The notes: generated by a model from the letters alone, not told the origin. A stretch of DNA of 64,000 nucleotides from an uncultured Christensenellaceae bacterium (GCA_910586985.1 CAJUKK010000001.1:366084-430083); one strand, 5' to 3'. Shown: positions 23,161 to 32,864, counted from the first letter of the stretch. A program made the numbers and translations.

Positions 23161-25764
23161 TCATTCGATGACAAACACATTAACGCTGTTATTTTTAACG
23201 GTCGCTCTTAACACATCACCTTCAAGTGCAAGTTCCGACTCCTCTGGTTGAATGTGATACGTCATGCCGGCTTTTTCGTTGATCTCGTTAATAACGGCAA
23301 CATCCTCATGCCAAAGCGTTGTAACGTGCGCCCGCGTCTTTTTACCGAAGTTTTTCAACTCAGCGCAGAGTTCTTCGTCCTTACCGGACACGTTGACGAC
23401 TTTCAGATATATTTTGCCGTCCGCGCCGACCGTTGCGCTTTCAAATACGCGTTCATTCACTTTCCATATGTTTTTGTCGAGAATCTCATGCCACAAGCCG
23501 TCTTTGTAAATGGATGCCGTAAACTTGTTTTTAGTATATACAAGTTTCATCTTGTTGCCTTCGGGGCTGTAACCGAGGAATTTTTCTTTCCCCATCATTT
23601 CACAGACGGTGCGGATAAAATCTACCCGTTTATCGAAAGAAACGTCATATCCCTTGTGATTCTTACCGTATTGGCAGCAGATGGAAAATCCTGCGCAATC
23701 CATTGTTCCCGCGTCGCGGACGTCCTCAACGCCGACGCCTGAAATAAAACTCTGTTCTCCCGAGAGACGGCGGAAAGAAATTTCCACCTCGCAATCGCCG
23801 AATTTTTGCGCGTCGTAATAGAAACCGTTAAAGGCATCGCTCTCTTCGATAATGAGTTCGTGATTTTCAATATGCCCGCCGCGGCAGTTGGGATATACCT
23901 TCCAGCCACCCAATCCGTCTTTAAAATCATGGTGGTAGAGCGTTTTGCCCGTCTTTAAGTCTTTTACAACAATTTGCGAAACCGCGCTTGCCGTTCTGTG
24001 TCCGCCGATCAGAAGTCCGCCCGCATTATCTTCGTCGATTTTTGAAACACCCGTAAGCGCGTATTTTCCCACATTGGCTGCAAACATTTGCTGAACGAAA
24101 TAATTCGGCGTAAGCATAATATCTCGCGCATTGAACCAGATCATATCGGGCGTCCAGCGGTAGTTATAAGTTGATGCGAACAACGGCGCGTAACAGGTCA
24201 TTCTTACAACGTCTGAATTCCGCTCGCAGCCCGTTAAAAATGCCGCCTCGGCAAGAGCTGAACGAAGATTGTTATCGCCGTTTAAACGTCCTCTTCCGTC
24301 GGACATGGTATGCATCGCATACTCGCCCATAAATACCTTTGCGCCCGTACGGTCATAGTAATCGTAACGCTTGGTATTGTCGATAAACCACTGGTACGAA
24401 TTATAGACGTGCTCGTCCACAATCATATCGCGATATTTTTCATTGATCGTCTTCCACGATTCGTTGGAATCGGACGGACGAATATCGACGCCGCAAGTTG
24501 TAACAATCGTAATGTCGAAGAGTTTTAAAAGATCGGTCATTCTGCCCTTATACATGTATTGACGCACGCCGAGCAGACACGCCGCAAAGTTATCAAAGTA
24601 TTCGTAACCCCAGTTTTCGTTTCCGATTCCGATATATTTGAGTTCGAACGGTTCGGGATGCCCCATATCCGCACGGACTTTCGCCCAATAAGATTCGTTC
24701 TTATCCGTGGATGCAACGTCTCCTTTGGCAAAATAGATAAGATCGGCTACGTTGTCAATCACTTCTTCCTGAAAAGCTTTCGTTCCCGGAAGTATTCGCT
24801 GATATCCCGTTTTGCGTTGTTCACCCATACGAATCTGACAGAGCAGTCCGCAATGGAGCACAGGCAAAGGCGTCATGTGCAGATCTTCGCAAAGCGCGAA
24901 ATACTCATAAAAACCGATACCGTACGATTGCATATAGCGCCAGAGATTTGTGATTTGCTTTCTCTGTTCAAGCGGTCCTACCGTATTGCGCCATTTGTAC
25001 AAGTGCTCGAAATCAACGTCGCCTTCGACAACGCACCCACCGGGGAAACGGAAGAACGAAGGATGACAGTTTTTTAAAACTTCGACGATACGGGGAGAGA
25101 GCTTGCCGTTTTTGTATTTTGCAGGATCGCCCCAGACTTTATTCGGGAGAAGAGAAACATAATCGATTCCGATCTCGCCGTTTCCTTCCAAAGAAATGCA
25201 AAGCCGTCCCATGGTGTCTTTTTCGGCGACGACAGACGTAGAAACTTTGATCCAATCCCCCTCCGCCCCTTTGGGAATCTGAATTTCGCCGACCGTCGTG
25301 TGTCTGCCGTGAGCGCCCTTAATAAAGACTTTTACGACGCCTTGAAAGCCAAGACGTTTGACCCACATCGAAAAGTCGTACGTTTCGCCGTTATATACGG
25401 GCATGCCGTACATATCGTAACCGCCGTTGGTGTAATATCCGGGGTTTTCCAGATGATACATACCGCCGACGTCAAGTAAGAGATAGGACGGGTTGTTTTT
25501 GTTCATGCCGCCCGTTTTTACAATCTTTTTCGGGCCTGCGCCGTAAATATCCCAATAGACGCCGTTAGCTTTCCGAACTTCCACCGTACTTTCGCAATTA
25601 TAATCGTCATAGGTGAAGTATTCGAACTCGAAAGAGTTGTTGATCACCATTTCGGCATTGAGCCCGCCGTCCGCCGCTTGGTTGATATCTTCAAAAAAGA
25701 GACCGTAAAGGTGCTCTGAAATATCAACGCCCTTCTTTTTTGCATCTAAAACGTAATTAAGCAT
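23161..25764 (-). CDS. GH51 alpha-L-arabinofuranosidase
   Basis: Removes arabinose side chains from arabinoxylan or arabinan fragments. 867 residues from the ATG at 25764, which has a GGGGGG-rich ribosome site; nine more residues upstream are in frame but unlikely. Near the start SEHLYGLFFEDINQAADGGL is the GH51 opening. A CBM4-like beta domain follows (about 70-200), then the barrel with acid/base glutamate in IGIGNENWGYEY and nucleophile in VFMGEYAMHT. An inserted LamG/GH43-C-like beta domain (about 610-770) precedes the C-terminal sandwich. No signal peptide: intracellular. Confidence 0.92.
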   Translation of the reverse strand: MLNYVLDAKKKGVDISEHLYGLFFEDINQAADGGLNAEMVINNSFEFEYFTYDDYNCESTVEVRKANGVYWDIYGAGPKKIVKTGGMNKNNPSYLLLDVGGMYHLENPGYYTNGGYDMYGMPVYNGETYDFSMWVKRLGFQGVVKVFIKGAHGRHTTVGEIQIPKGAEGDWIKVSTSVVAEKDTMGRLCISLEGNGEIGIDYVSLLPNKVWGDPAKYKNGKLSPRIVEVLKNCHPSFFRFPGGCVVEGDVDFEHLYKWRNTVGPLEQRKQITNLWRYMQSYGIGFYEYFALCEDLHMTPLPVLHCGLLCQIRMGEQRKTGYQRILPGTKAFQEEVIDNVADLIYFAKGDVASTDKNESYWAKVRADMGHPEPFELKYIGIGNENWGYEYFDNFAACLLGVRQYMYKGRMTDLLKLFDITIVTTCGVDIRPSDSNESWKTINEKYRDMIVDEHVYNSYQWFIDNTKRYDYYDRTGAKVFMGEYAMHTMSDGRGRLNGDNNLRSALAEAAFLTGCERNSDVVRMTCYAPLFASTYNYRWTPDMIWFNARDIMLTPNYFVQQMFAANVGKYALTGVSKIDEDNAGGLLIGGHRTASAVSQIVVKDLKTGKTLYHHDFKDGLGGWKVYPNCRGGHIENHELIIEESDAFNGFYYDAQKFGDCEVEISFRRLSGEQSFISGVGVEDVRDAGTMDCAGFSICCQYGKNHKGYDVSFDKRVDFIRTVCEMMGKEKFLGYSPEGNKMKLVYTKNKFTASIYKDGLWHEILDKNIWKVNERVFESATVGADGKIYLKVVNVSGKDEELCAELKNFGKKTRAHVTTLWHEDVAVINEINEKAGMTYHIQPEESELALEGDVLRATVKNNSVNVFVIE

Positions 25765-25828
25765 AAATCCCCCCTTGCTCTTTACACGCAAATTCTGCGC
25801 AGGAGAGCAATCCCTGAAACTTGCCTAT

Positions 25829-25857
25829 ATTATAACAAGAGTTTTACCTTTCGTCAA
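25829..25857 (-). promoter_or_regulatory. GH51 promoter
   Basis: On the minus strand TTGACG (25857-25852), 17 bp, TATAAT (25834-25829). The rest of the 170-bp gap holds only the malic enzyme terminator. Confidence 0.8.
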
Positions 25858-25905
25858 GGTTTTTCTGAAATATTTTACTTTTATTTTAAATTATTTTTTT
25901 ACAAC

Positions 25906-25942
25906 ATAAAAACGCCGCCTGCATATAATCTCAGGCGGCGTT
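25906..25942 (-). terminator. Malic enzyme terminator
   Basis: AACGCCGCCTG pairs with CAGGCGGCGTT; on the minus strand it runs into TTTTTATG. Confidence 0.9.
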
Positions 25943-25964
25943 GAACGCGTAAAAAGAAATATTA

Positions 25965-27134
25965 TTATTTGCAAACACCTGACTTGATCGCAGCATTTTT
26001 CACGGCGTTTGCAACGCAATCGTGCGCCCGTTTATCGTAAGCGTAAGGCAGAATATAATTTTCCGAAAGCTCGTCTTCTTTTACGCAATCAGCAATCCCA
26101 TGGGCGGCGGCAATCATCATTTCGCGGTTGACGGTCGTAGCGCGCGCGTCGAGCGCACCGCGAAAAAGTCCCGGAAATACGAGAACGTTGTTTATCTGGT
26201 TCGGAAACTCCGAAGAACCTGTACCAACAATAAACGCACCCGCTGCAATCGCATCTTCGCGGGAAATTTCGGGTACGGGATTCGCGCAGGTGAATACGAT
26301 TGCTTTTTCAGCCATGGACAATACCATTTCGCGGGTAACGCACTTCGGAGCAGACACGCCGATAAAAACGTCTGCCCCCTTCATGGCATCGGCGAGCGTC
26401 CCTTTCACATGCTTGAGATTCGTGCGTTCGGCAATCGCACGGTGCGCCTCGTTCAGAGATTCGTCTCCCGCGCAAATGATACCGAATTTATCGCACATTG
26501 TAATTTCCTGCACGCCGAAGTCAAGCAAAAATTTAGCGATTGCAATTCCTGCCGCACCCGCGCCGTTGATTACAACTTTAATATCCTCTTTCCGCTTGTC
26601 CGCAAGTTTTAACGCATTGATTAAAGCGGCGGTCATAACAATTGCCGTACCGTGCTGATCGTCATGAAAAACGGGAATATTCAGATCTTTTTTCAGCCTT
26701 GTTTCCACTTCGAAACAGCGGGGCGCCGAAATATCCTCCAGATTGATTCCACCGAACGATCCCGAGATAAGTTCGATCGTCTTTACGATCTCATCCGGAT
26801 CTTTCGTTTTTAAACAAATGGGAAAGGCATCGACGTTACCGTATGCTTTGAATAACGCGCATTTTCCTTCCATAACGGGCATGCCCGCCTCGGGACCGAT
26901 GTCCCCCAACCCTAAAATTGCCGTTCCGTCGGTAATAACGGCAACCGTATTCCATCTGCGCGTTAACGTAAAACTTTTTTCGATATCGGCATGGATGGCC
27001 ATACACGGCTCTGCAACTCCGGGGGTATACGCAAGCGAAAGCGCTTCTCTGCTATCGGTCGGCACCCGACAGACGGTCTCTATTTTTCCTTTCCATTCGG
27101 CATGTTTTTTTAACGATTCTTCTCTGTAGTTCAT
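25965..27134 (-). CDS. NAD(P)-dependent malic enzyme, short form
   Basis: Oxidatively decarboxylates malate to pyruvate. 389 residues with the N-terminal AYTPGVAEPC, the metal site around INLEDISAPRCFEVE and PVFHDDQHGTAIV, the Rossmann loop VINGAGAAGIAIAKFL and FTCANPVPEI. The ATG at 27134 has AAGGA eight bases upstream; an in-frame TTG two codons earlier is less likely. Monocistronic, with its own promoter and terminator. Confidence 0.94.
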   Translation of the reverse strand: MNYREESLKKHAEWKGKIETVCRVPTDSREALSLAYTPGVAEPCMAIHADIEKSFTLTRRWNTVAVITDGTAILGLGDIGPEAGMPVMEGKCALFKAYGNVDAFPICLKTKDPDEIVKTIELISGSFGGINLEDISAPRCFEVETRLKKDLNIPVFHDDQHGTAIVMTAALINALKLADKRKEDIKVVINGAGAAGIAIAKFLLDFGVQEITMCDKFGIICAGDESLNEAHRAIAERTNLKHVKGTLADAMKGADVFIGVSAPKCVTREMVLSMAEKAIVFTCANPVPEISREDAIAAGAFIVGTGSSEFPNQINNVLVFPGLFRGALDARATTVNREMMIAAAHGIADCVKEDELSENYILPYAYDKRAHDCVANAVKNAAIKSGVCK

Positions 27135-27157
27135 ATTCAAATCCTTTGTTTTTTATT

Positions 27158-27186
27158 ATTATACAACGAATTCCGCTCGAACGCAA
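27158..27186 (-). promoter_or_regulatory. Malic enzyme promoter
   Basis: On the minus strand TTGCGT (27186-27181), 17 bp, TATAAT (27163-27158). Confidence 0.75.
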
Positions 27187-27213
27187 ATATTTTATTCAAG
27201 ATGGAACACGAAA

Positions 27214-28416
27214 TTATTTTTCTTTATCCGTCAAATCTTCCGGCATTTTGTTGTCGCACAAAAGAACGGCGGGTTTTATCGCGCCGTCGCCGAACCGCGC
27301 TTTAATTTTATCAAGCGCTTCCTCGGCTTTTTTATATTTTTCCTGTGTATCCCCGCCGAACAAAGATATCTGCCGCGGCGTATCCGCACTTTCCAGATTA
27401 ATTGCGCTCAACGTGACGGCACGCACTTTACGCGACCACTTATATCGTTCGGCAAAAATCTTTTCTCCCGCTTTCGCAAGCGTTGCCGCGCTCTGCGTCG
27501 GTTCGGTAAGCTGCTGTTGCCAAGAGACAAACGCCAACGCATTGTCACGCACCGTTACGCAAACGCCCCTTGCCTCCAAACCCGCCGCGCGGAGTCGCCG
27601 TCCGATATCCTGCGCAAGAGCAACGAGAACGGCGTTGACCTCCTCGCCGTTTTCAAGATCGGCGACGCACGTGATTCCGCGTCCCAGCGATTTTGCCTGT
27701 TCGATATCGTCGTAACGCGCTACGGGAGCGTCGTCGAGTCCGTTCGCGAATCGCCAAAGCGTATCTCCGTTTTTACCGAAATATTTCTGCATAAGATTAT
27801 GCGGAAATGCGGCTAACTCTCCTATTGTCTTAACGCCGAATCTTGCAAGTTTTTCTGTCGTCGCGCGGCCGCAGTACAATAAGTCCGAACAAGGCAATTT
27901 CCAAACGCACTCTCGATAATTTTCAGGCGTAATCACCGTTACGGCGTCCGGCTTTTTCATGTCAGAACCAAGTTTTGCAAACACCTTATTAAAGGAAACG
28001 CCTACGCTTACCGTGATCCCAAGTTCCTCTTTTACTGCCGTGCGGATTTTTTCGGCAATCTCCGTAGCCGGACGGCGGCAATCCGTAACGTCCAACCAAC
28101 ATTCATCCAATCCGAACGGCTCCACATATTCCGTATACCGTTCATATAAGCGATGCAATGCACGGGAATATTCCGCATAAATTTCATGATGCGGCGGCAC
28201 GGTAACAAGATTCGGACAAAGACGCTTTGCCTCCCAATTCGCCATACCCGTTTTCACGCCGGCACGCTTGGCAAGTTCTGATTTAGCAAGAACGATTCCG
28301 TGTCGGTTTTCCGTAGAGCCGCAAACCGCCATTGCCTTTTCTTTTAAAGAAGGATCAAGCGCGCATTCTACGGATGCGTAAAACGCATTTGCATCGCTGT
28401 GCAAAATTTTTCTCAA
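27214..28416 (-). CDS. dinB: Y-family DNA polymerase IV
   Basis: A translesion polymerase. 400 residues with LHSDANAFYASVECALDP (first metal Asp), ENRHGIVLAKSELAKR, PFGLDECWLDVTD (the second acidic pair, GLDE in place of the common SIDE), and KLGSDMKKPDAVTVI. The C-terminal little-finger domain ends in a charged tail. No LexA-type box was seen upstream; it follows the NSUN gene closely (12 bp). Confidence 0.93.
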   Translation of the reverse strand: MRKILHSDANAFYASVECALDPSLKEKAMAVCGSTENRHGIVLAKSELAKRAGVKTGMANWEAKRLCPNLVTVPPHHEIYAEYSRALHRLYERYTEYVEPFGLDECWLDVTDCRRPATEIAEKIRTAVKEELGITVSVGVSFNKVFAKLGSDMKKPDAVTVITPENYRECVWKLPCSDLLYCGRATTEKLARFGVKTIGELAAFPHNLMQKYFGKNGDTLWRFANGLDDAPVARYDDIEQAKSLGRGITCVADLENGEEVNAVLVALAQDIGRRLRAAGLEARGVCVTVRDNALAFVSWQQQLTEPTQSAATLAKAGEKIFAERYKWSRKVRAVTLSAINLESADTPRQISLFGGDTQEKYKKAEEALDKIKARFGDGAIKPAVLLCDNKMPEDLTDKEK

Positions 28417-28428
28417 TCTGCACCTCCT

Positions 28429-29319
28429 TTATTTAATCTTTTTAATCAAGGCAAGGAAAAATCCTTCAAACAATTCGTCGGGACAAACCGTCACGGTCTC
28501 TGCCATGCCGTCCAACTCGGGAACACACGTAAACCGATTTTTATCGATGGGCATAAGTTCCCCGCCCGACTGCGACAACACCGCATCGAGGACGTTCTCA
28601 TTTTCCTCTTTGAGAATCGAACAAGTGGAATAGACTAACATTCCGCCTTTTTTAAGTAATTTAAGCGCCTTTTTTAATAAGTTTTTTTGCAATACAACAC
28701 AGTTTGATACAAGTTTGGGTGAAATTTTAACAGGCACATCGGGGGAAAGCGTACCGCTTCCGCTACAAGGCGCATCCAATAAAATTTTATCGAAACGTAA
28801 AAAATCGTCAAGTTTCAGCGCATCTGTGCAAAGCAGATTCACTCGCGGAACGCCCTGTTTCTGAACGTTGTATTTCAAACGGTCAAAACGGATTTTATCG
28901 CGTTCGCAAGCGGTTATCAGTGACTCTCCTCCGGAAAGCACAGAAATTTCGCATGTTTTACCACCGGGGGCAGCAGTCATATCGAGGATATTTTCTCCGC
29001 TCTTCGGTTCTAACAACAGCGGCGGTAACATTGACGAAAGACTCTGCAGATAAATTTCACCTCGCAAATACAGTTCTGTTTTTTGTAATTCGCTCTCCTT
29101 TGCATTTTCTATGATAAATGCATCCGCATAAAATCCAACGGGTTTGATTTTGAAACCCATTTTAATAAGCGCACTTTTTGCTTGCTCTGAGCTAATTTTT
29201 AACGTATTCACACGCAGCGTCACAGGGCGCGTCATACTCAACCCCGCCAATATCCGCGCCAAGTTATCGCCGTAGTGTCTATTAAACGTATCTTTTAAAA
29301 ATTCGGGAATAAGATCCAT
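28429..29319 (-). CDS. NOL1/NOP2/Sun-family RNA m5C methyltransferase
   Basis: 296 residues with the SAM site NILDMTAAPGGKTCEIS, the catalytic LDAPCSGSGTL and the second cysteine in YSTCSILKEEN, all NSUN motifs. A short N-terminal RNA-binding segment (PVTLRVNTLKI) precedes. It lacks the extended NusB-like or PUA domains of RsmB and RsmF, so the exact rRNA target is uncertain. Confidence 0.9.
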   Translation of the reverse strand: MDLIPEFLKDTFNRHYGDNLARILAGLSMTRPVTLRVNTLKISSEQAKSALIKMGFKIKPVGFYADAFIIENAKESELQKTELYLRGEIYLQSLSSMLPPLLLEPKSGENILDMTAAPGGKTCEISVLSGGESLITACERDKIRFDRLKYNVQKQGVPRVNLLCTDALKLDDFLRFDKILLDAPCSGSGTLSPDVPVKISPKLVSNCVVLQKNLLKKALKLLKKGGMLVYSTCSILKEENENVLDAVLSQSGGELMPIDKNRFTCVPELDGMAETVTVCPDELFEGFFLALIKKIK

Positions 29320-29341
29320 AACCGCAATTGCTCCTTATATC

Positions 29342-29371
29342 AACAAAAATTCCGCGTTAAAAACGCGGAAT
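29342..29371 (-). terminator. Terminator after the flavodoxin gene
   Basis: ATTCCGCGTT and AACGCGGAAT form a 10-bp stem with a three-base loop; the minus-strand product continues TTTTTGTT. Confidence 0.88.
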
Positions 29372-29383
29372 AAGTACAGACAA

Positions 29384-29854
29384 TCAAAACTGTGCAAGCC
29401 ATCTGAGCAATACTTCGTCCGAAGTAATCTGCACGTTTTCTTCAAACTTAAAATTGACCGACCTTGCAAGACGCGCGCCGCGGAGCAAACGTTTCAGTTC
29501 GGACGTGGATTTTCCGAGCGTTCCCTCGCTTGTCGCAAAAGGACAAACGCGCCGATCCGTCCAATCGTAGCCGGAAATAAAAGTTTTTACGGCGGGCGCT
29601 ACCGAGTTCCACCAAACGGGAAATCCGAGAATAACGATATCGTATTTATCAATTTTACGGTTTATCGGTTTTATTTTCGGCATATAACCGCTTTCCACCT
29701 CGCGTTTACCAAGACTCATACGCATATCGTAATCATACGGATACTCTTTCACCGTTTGTATTTCAAGAATATCTGCTTTTAAATAATCGGCGATCCGTTC
29801 CGCCATATCGCGCGTATTGCCGCTCAACGAATAATATGCAACTAATATTTTCAT
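29384..29854 (-). CDS. Flavodoxin-like protein
   Basis: 156 residues. The FMN phosphate loop is YYSLSGNTRDMAERI (residues 8-22), and VILGFPVWWNSVAPAVKTF carries the aromatic residues that stack on the flavin ring. The GYDW...ATSEGTLGKS ending fits the Flavodoxin_4 group. It may be an electron carrier or quinone-type reductase. It overlaps the EamA gene by 4 nt, so both are expressed together with the COG0523 pair upstream. Confidence 0.85.
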   Translation of the reverse strand: MKILVAYYSLSGNTRDMAERIADYLKADILEIQTVKEYPYDYDMRMSLGKREVESGYMPKIKPINRKIDKYDIVILGFPVWWNSVAPAVKTFISGYDWTDRRVCPFATSEGTLGKSTSELKRLLRGARLARSVNFKFEENVQITSDEVLLRWLAQF

Positions 29855-30843
29855 GGTTCACCGCCTGAATTTTCTTGATCGCTTTCCGCTGAAGTTTGTT
29901 CGACTGTTTGCATTTTTTTTATTTTACGCTCGCCGCGCGCGCCAAGTAAATGCGAAATCACAATTCCGCCGCTTACAAGCGCAAGCGCGAGCAGACAGAA
30001 AAGCACGTTAAATTCCTCTTTGAGCAATAACGCCGAAAGGATAAAGCCGCAAACGGGATCGAGGAAATTGAACACGGTTACTCGCGAGACGGGATTATAT
30101 TTAAGCAAAATCCCCCAAAGCGAATAAGCGGCGGCGGACACGAACGCAAGCCATATCAAAATAAAAAATCCGCGCGTGCTCCATTGCGGAATCCTGCCGC
30201 CCATAATTAAACCGAGCGCAACAAGTACCAATCCGCCGATAAAAAACTGCCAACCGCTGAGAAGAACAGGATCGCGATCTTTGCCGAATATCTTCATAAG
30301 CACGGATGAAAGCGCGCCAAACGCCGCAGCAATCAAAACAAACCCGTCGCCCAAGTTAAATCCCCAGCCGTCGCCGCCAAGATTTACAATAATAACCCCG
30401 CAAAATCCGATCAGAACGCCGATAAATTTACCCGCCGAAAACTTTTCCGTACGAAATACAAAACAGGCAAAGATAAGGGAAAAGAATACGATCGTTGCCG
30501 CAAGCACCGACGCTTTTACACCCGTGGTGATCGAAAGTCCCAAATAGAAAAACGCATAATGCAGACTCGTCTGCACAAAACTCAATAGCACGATCGGCGC
30601 AACGTCCCGTTTTTTTGGAATAAGCAACCGTCTTTCCGCAATGCTTGTACAAACCAATACAAAAACGCCCGCAAGCGTAAAGCGCAATCCCGCAAATAAA
30701 ATCTGCGAACCGCTTTCATTGCCGATCCCGAAACTTTCGTACCCTACTTTAATAGCGGGAAAAGCGCTGCCCCACAGGACGCAACATATGACCGCCGCAA
30801 TCGTCATAACGACGGGTTTGGAAAAAATCTTCTCCGCATTCAT
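29851..30843 (-). CDS. EamA (DMT) family transporter
   Basis: 330 residues with about ten membrane helices in two EamA repeats; the first begins MTIAAVICCVLWGSAFPAIK, the second near GDGFVLIAAAFGALSSVLM. Members export amino acids, sugars or metabolites; substrate unknown. The C-terminal 35 residues are polar. It follows the COG0523-fusion gene by 2 bp and overlaps the flavodoxin gene by 4 nt. Confidence 0.88.
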   Translation of the reverse strand: MNAEKIFSKPVVMTIAAVICCVLWGSAFPAIKVGYESFGIGNESGSQILFAGLRFTLAGVFVLVCTSIAERRLLIPKKRDVAPIVLLSFVQTSLHYAFFYLGLSITTGVKASVLAATIVFFSLIFACFVFRTEKFSAGKFIGVLIGFCGVIIVNLGGDGWGFNLGDGFVLIAAAFGALSSVLMKIFGKDRDPVLLSGWQFFIGGLVLVALGLIMGGRIPQWSTRGFFILIWLAFVSAAAYSLWGILLKYNPVSRVTVFNFLDPVCGFILSALLLKEEFNVLFCLLALALVSGGIVISHLLGARGERKIKKMQTVEQTSAESDQENSGGEP

Positions 30844-30845
30844 TG

Positions 30846-31790
30846 TTAGTAAAAAGTTGCAAGTTCCTGTACGGGCGGTTCGGCGTAACCGATCTCGCTC
30901 GCCATAAGCACAGGTCCTTCCTGTCCGTAAATTTTATGATAAGTAATCCGAATTTGCGCCGTTAAACTCACCCAATCCCTCGTTTTTAACGGCAATCCCG
31001 TGCGCACGATACACACGATCCCGCTATACGCAATATCCGCTTCACAACAAGTCATAATATGCCGTCCGACAACAATCGTCCCTTTTTGCATTCGTTTATC
31101 GACCGCAACCAAACCTTTGAATTTAACCGTTTTTCCGTCGTACTTTTCTGCATTTTCCATCAAATCGCGATAAAAAAAGGCGTAATCCTGATCTTTAACT
31201 TCAATTTCGTCCGCCTCAATATCATAGGGCAACGGGTCTTCGATTTCATCGTAAACAGCGCGTCCGCCTTCATATTCGTATACGATTGCAGGGCGGCGGG
31301 ACACCGCGCGCACGATTTTATGAAACTCTTCCTGCGAATATTCCTCGCGGAATCTGTTGAAAACTACCATATCGGCATACTGTAACTTATCGAAAACAAG
31401 TTGACGCATGTTGGCGTTGTACTGTAAAAAGGTGCCTGCGTCGAAAAACGTCATTACTTGCGCGATTGCAAATCCGTCCGGCATCGCTTCAAAAAATGTA
31501 TCGAGCGTCTGCATACCGTTATATTCGACGACAACGCGTTCCGCACCGTGTTTTTTAACAAGTTCAGTGAGCGTCTGAACGTTCATCCGTTCAACATCCA
31601 ATATCTCGATTGCATAATTTTTTACGGCAAAACGGGAGGGATCAAATTCGACCTCTCCCTCTTCAAGAATGAGCACAAGCGTCTTTTCACCTGAATCAAA
31701 ACGTTCGTCCTCCATCGTTTCCTGAATAAACGTTGTTTTGCCCGCCTCCAAAAATCCGAGAAACAGGTAAACGGGAATCTCTTCGTTCAT
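30846..31790 (-). CDS. COG0523 GTPase fused to a YcgQ-like C-terminal domain
   Basis: 314 residues. Residues about 5-190 are a CobW/COG0523 GTPase: Walker A GFLEAGKTT at 12-20, ILDVERM and VVVEYNGM for Walker B and substrate contact. The CxCC metal motif of classical COG0523 is missing. Residues about 205-314 (YDGKTVKFKGLV, then VVGRHIMTCCEADIAYSG) closely resemble the C-terminal domain of YcgQ/TIGR03943-type proteins, normally a separate gene next to the YcgR permease and COG0523 genes. It lies 3 bp after a classical COG0523 gene. A role in metal homeostasis is inferred. Confidence 0.8.
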   Translation of the reverse strand: MNEEIPVYLFLGFLEAGKTTFIQETMEDERFDSGEKTLVLILEEGEVEFDPSRFAVKNYAIEILDVERMNVQTLTELVKKHGAERVVVEYNGMQTLDTFFEAMPDGFAIAQVMTFFDAGTFLQYNANMRQLVFDKLQYADMVVFNRFREEYSQEEFHKIVRAVSRRPAIVYEYEGGRAVYDEIEDPLPYDIEADEIEVKDQDYAFFYRDLMENAEKYDGKTVKFKGLVAVDKRMQKGTIVVGRHIMTCCEADIAYSGIVCIVRTGLPLKTRDWVSLTAQIRITYHKIYGQEGPVLMASEIGYAEPPVQELATFY

Positions 31791-31793
31791 ATA

Positions 31794-32813
31794 TTAACCC
31801 AAAAACAGTTGCTTTAATTTTTCTTCATTGAGTTTACATCCGATCACGCAAAGTCTGCCTGTTACAATCGGCGCGCCCGACCGAATATCCGACTCTTCCG
31901 GCACGTAATCAAAATAAATCCACTCCGAACCGCCGTCAACAATCCCCTTTGCACGCAAAACCTGACCGTATTCTCCGCTTGCGAGTAGAGATAGCGCGTG
32001 TTCGATCTCTGTTTTGGAAAAGACTTTTGCCGTCTCTTTTCCCCAACTCGTAAATACTTCATCTGCATGATGGTGATGTTCACCGTGGTCATGATGATGC
32101 CCGCAACATTCGCCGTCGTGATGATGGTGTTCGTCGTGATCGTGATGATGCCCGCAACATTCACTGCCATGGTGTTGGTGTTCGTGAGTCTCCTCTTTCA
32201 ATTTTTCAAGCTCTGACGAAAGAGAATTCGTCTGTTGCATTGCCGAAAGAATTTCCTTACCGTCTAATTTATCCCAATCGGTCGTAATAATAGTTGCATT
32301 CGTATGTTCTTTTAATAACTCTATCGCTTCGCTCAACTTTTCGGAAGAGACCGCCGTATGAGAAAGGACGATACAACTTGCATTCTCCACCTGATCAACA
32401 AAAAATTCACCGAAATTTTTTAAATACAGTTTACATTTCTTGGCATCTACTACGGTGCAGAATGCATTAAGCGTCGTATCTTTGAGATTTGCGCTTTTGA
32501 CGGCGCGAATAACGTCTGATAATTTTCCGACTCCCGACGGCTCGATAATAATACGATCCGGCGAATATTTGCTTTCGACCTCTTTAAGCGCTTTCGCAAA
32601 ATCACCGACAAGCGTGCAGCAAATGCATCCTGAATTCATCTCGGTTATTTCTACGCCTGCGTCTTGCAGAAAACCACCGTCCACGCCGATTTCGCCAAAC
32701 TCATTTTCAATCAGCACAACCTGTTCGCCGGCATATGCCTCTCTAATAAGCTTTTTAATAAGCGTCGTCTTCCCCGCGCCGAGAAAGCCGGAAAAAATAT
32801 CAATTTGCGTCAT
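31794..32813 (-). CDS. COG0523 metallochaperone GTPase with Cys/His-rich insert
   Basis: 339 residues. Walker A GFLGAGKTT at 9-17, the metal motif CICC at 63-66, and EPSGVGKLSD. Residues about 210-250 are a metal-binding insert made of a 17-residue unit repeated twice, GECCGHHHDHDEHHHHD and a close copy, coded by a 51-bp direct repeat at about 32090-32162. The CobW C-terminal domain follows (FDYVPEE, TGRLCVIGCKLNEEKL). Such proteins deliver Zn or other metals to client proteins. First gene of the series running to the flavodoxin. Confidence 0.92.
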   Translation of the reverse strand: MTQIDIFSGFLGAGKTTLIKKLIREAYAGEQVVLIENEFGEIGVDGGFLQDAGVEITEMNSGCICCTLVGDFAKALKEVESKYSPDRIIIEPSGVGKLSDVIRAVKSANLKDTTLNAFCTVVDAKKCKLYLKNFGEFFVDQVENASCIVLSHTAVSSEKLSEAIELLKEHTNATIITTDWDKLDGKEILSAMQQTNSLSSELEKLKEETHEHQHHGSECCGHHHDHDEHHHHDGECCGHHHDHGEHHHHADEVFTSWGKETAKVFSKTEIEHALSLLASGEYGQVLRAKGIVDGGSEWIYFDYVPEESDIRSGAPIVTGRLCVIGCKLNEEKLKQLFLG

Positions 32814-32864
32814 AAAACACCTCGTTCCCTATTTACGAAAATATATACCCGATTGTGTGAACGT

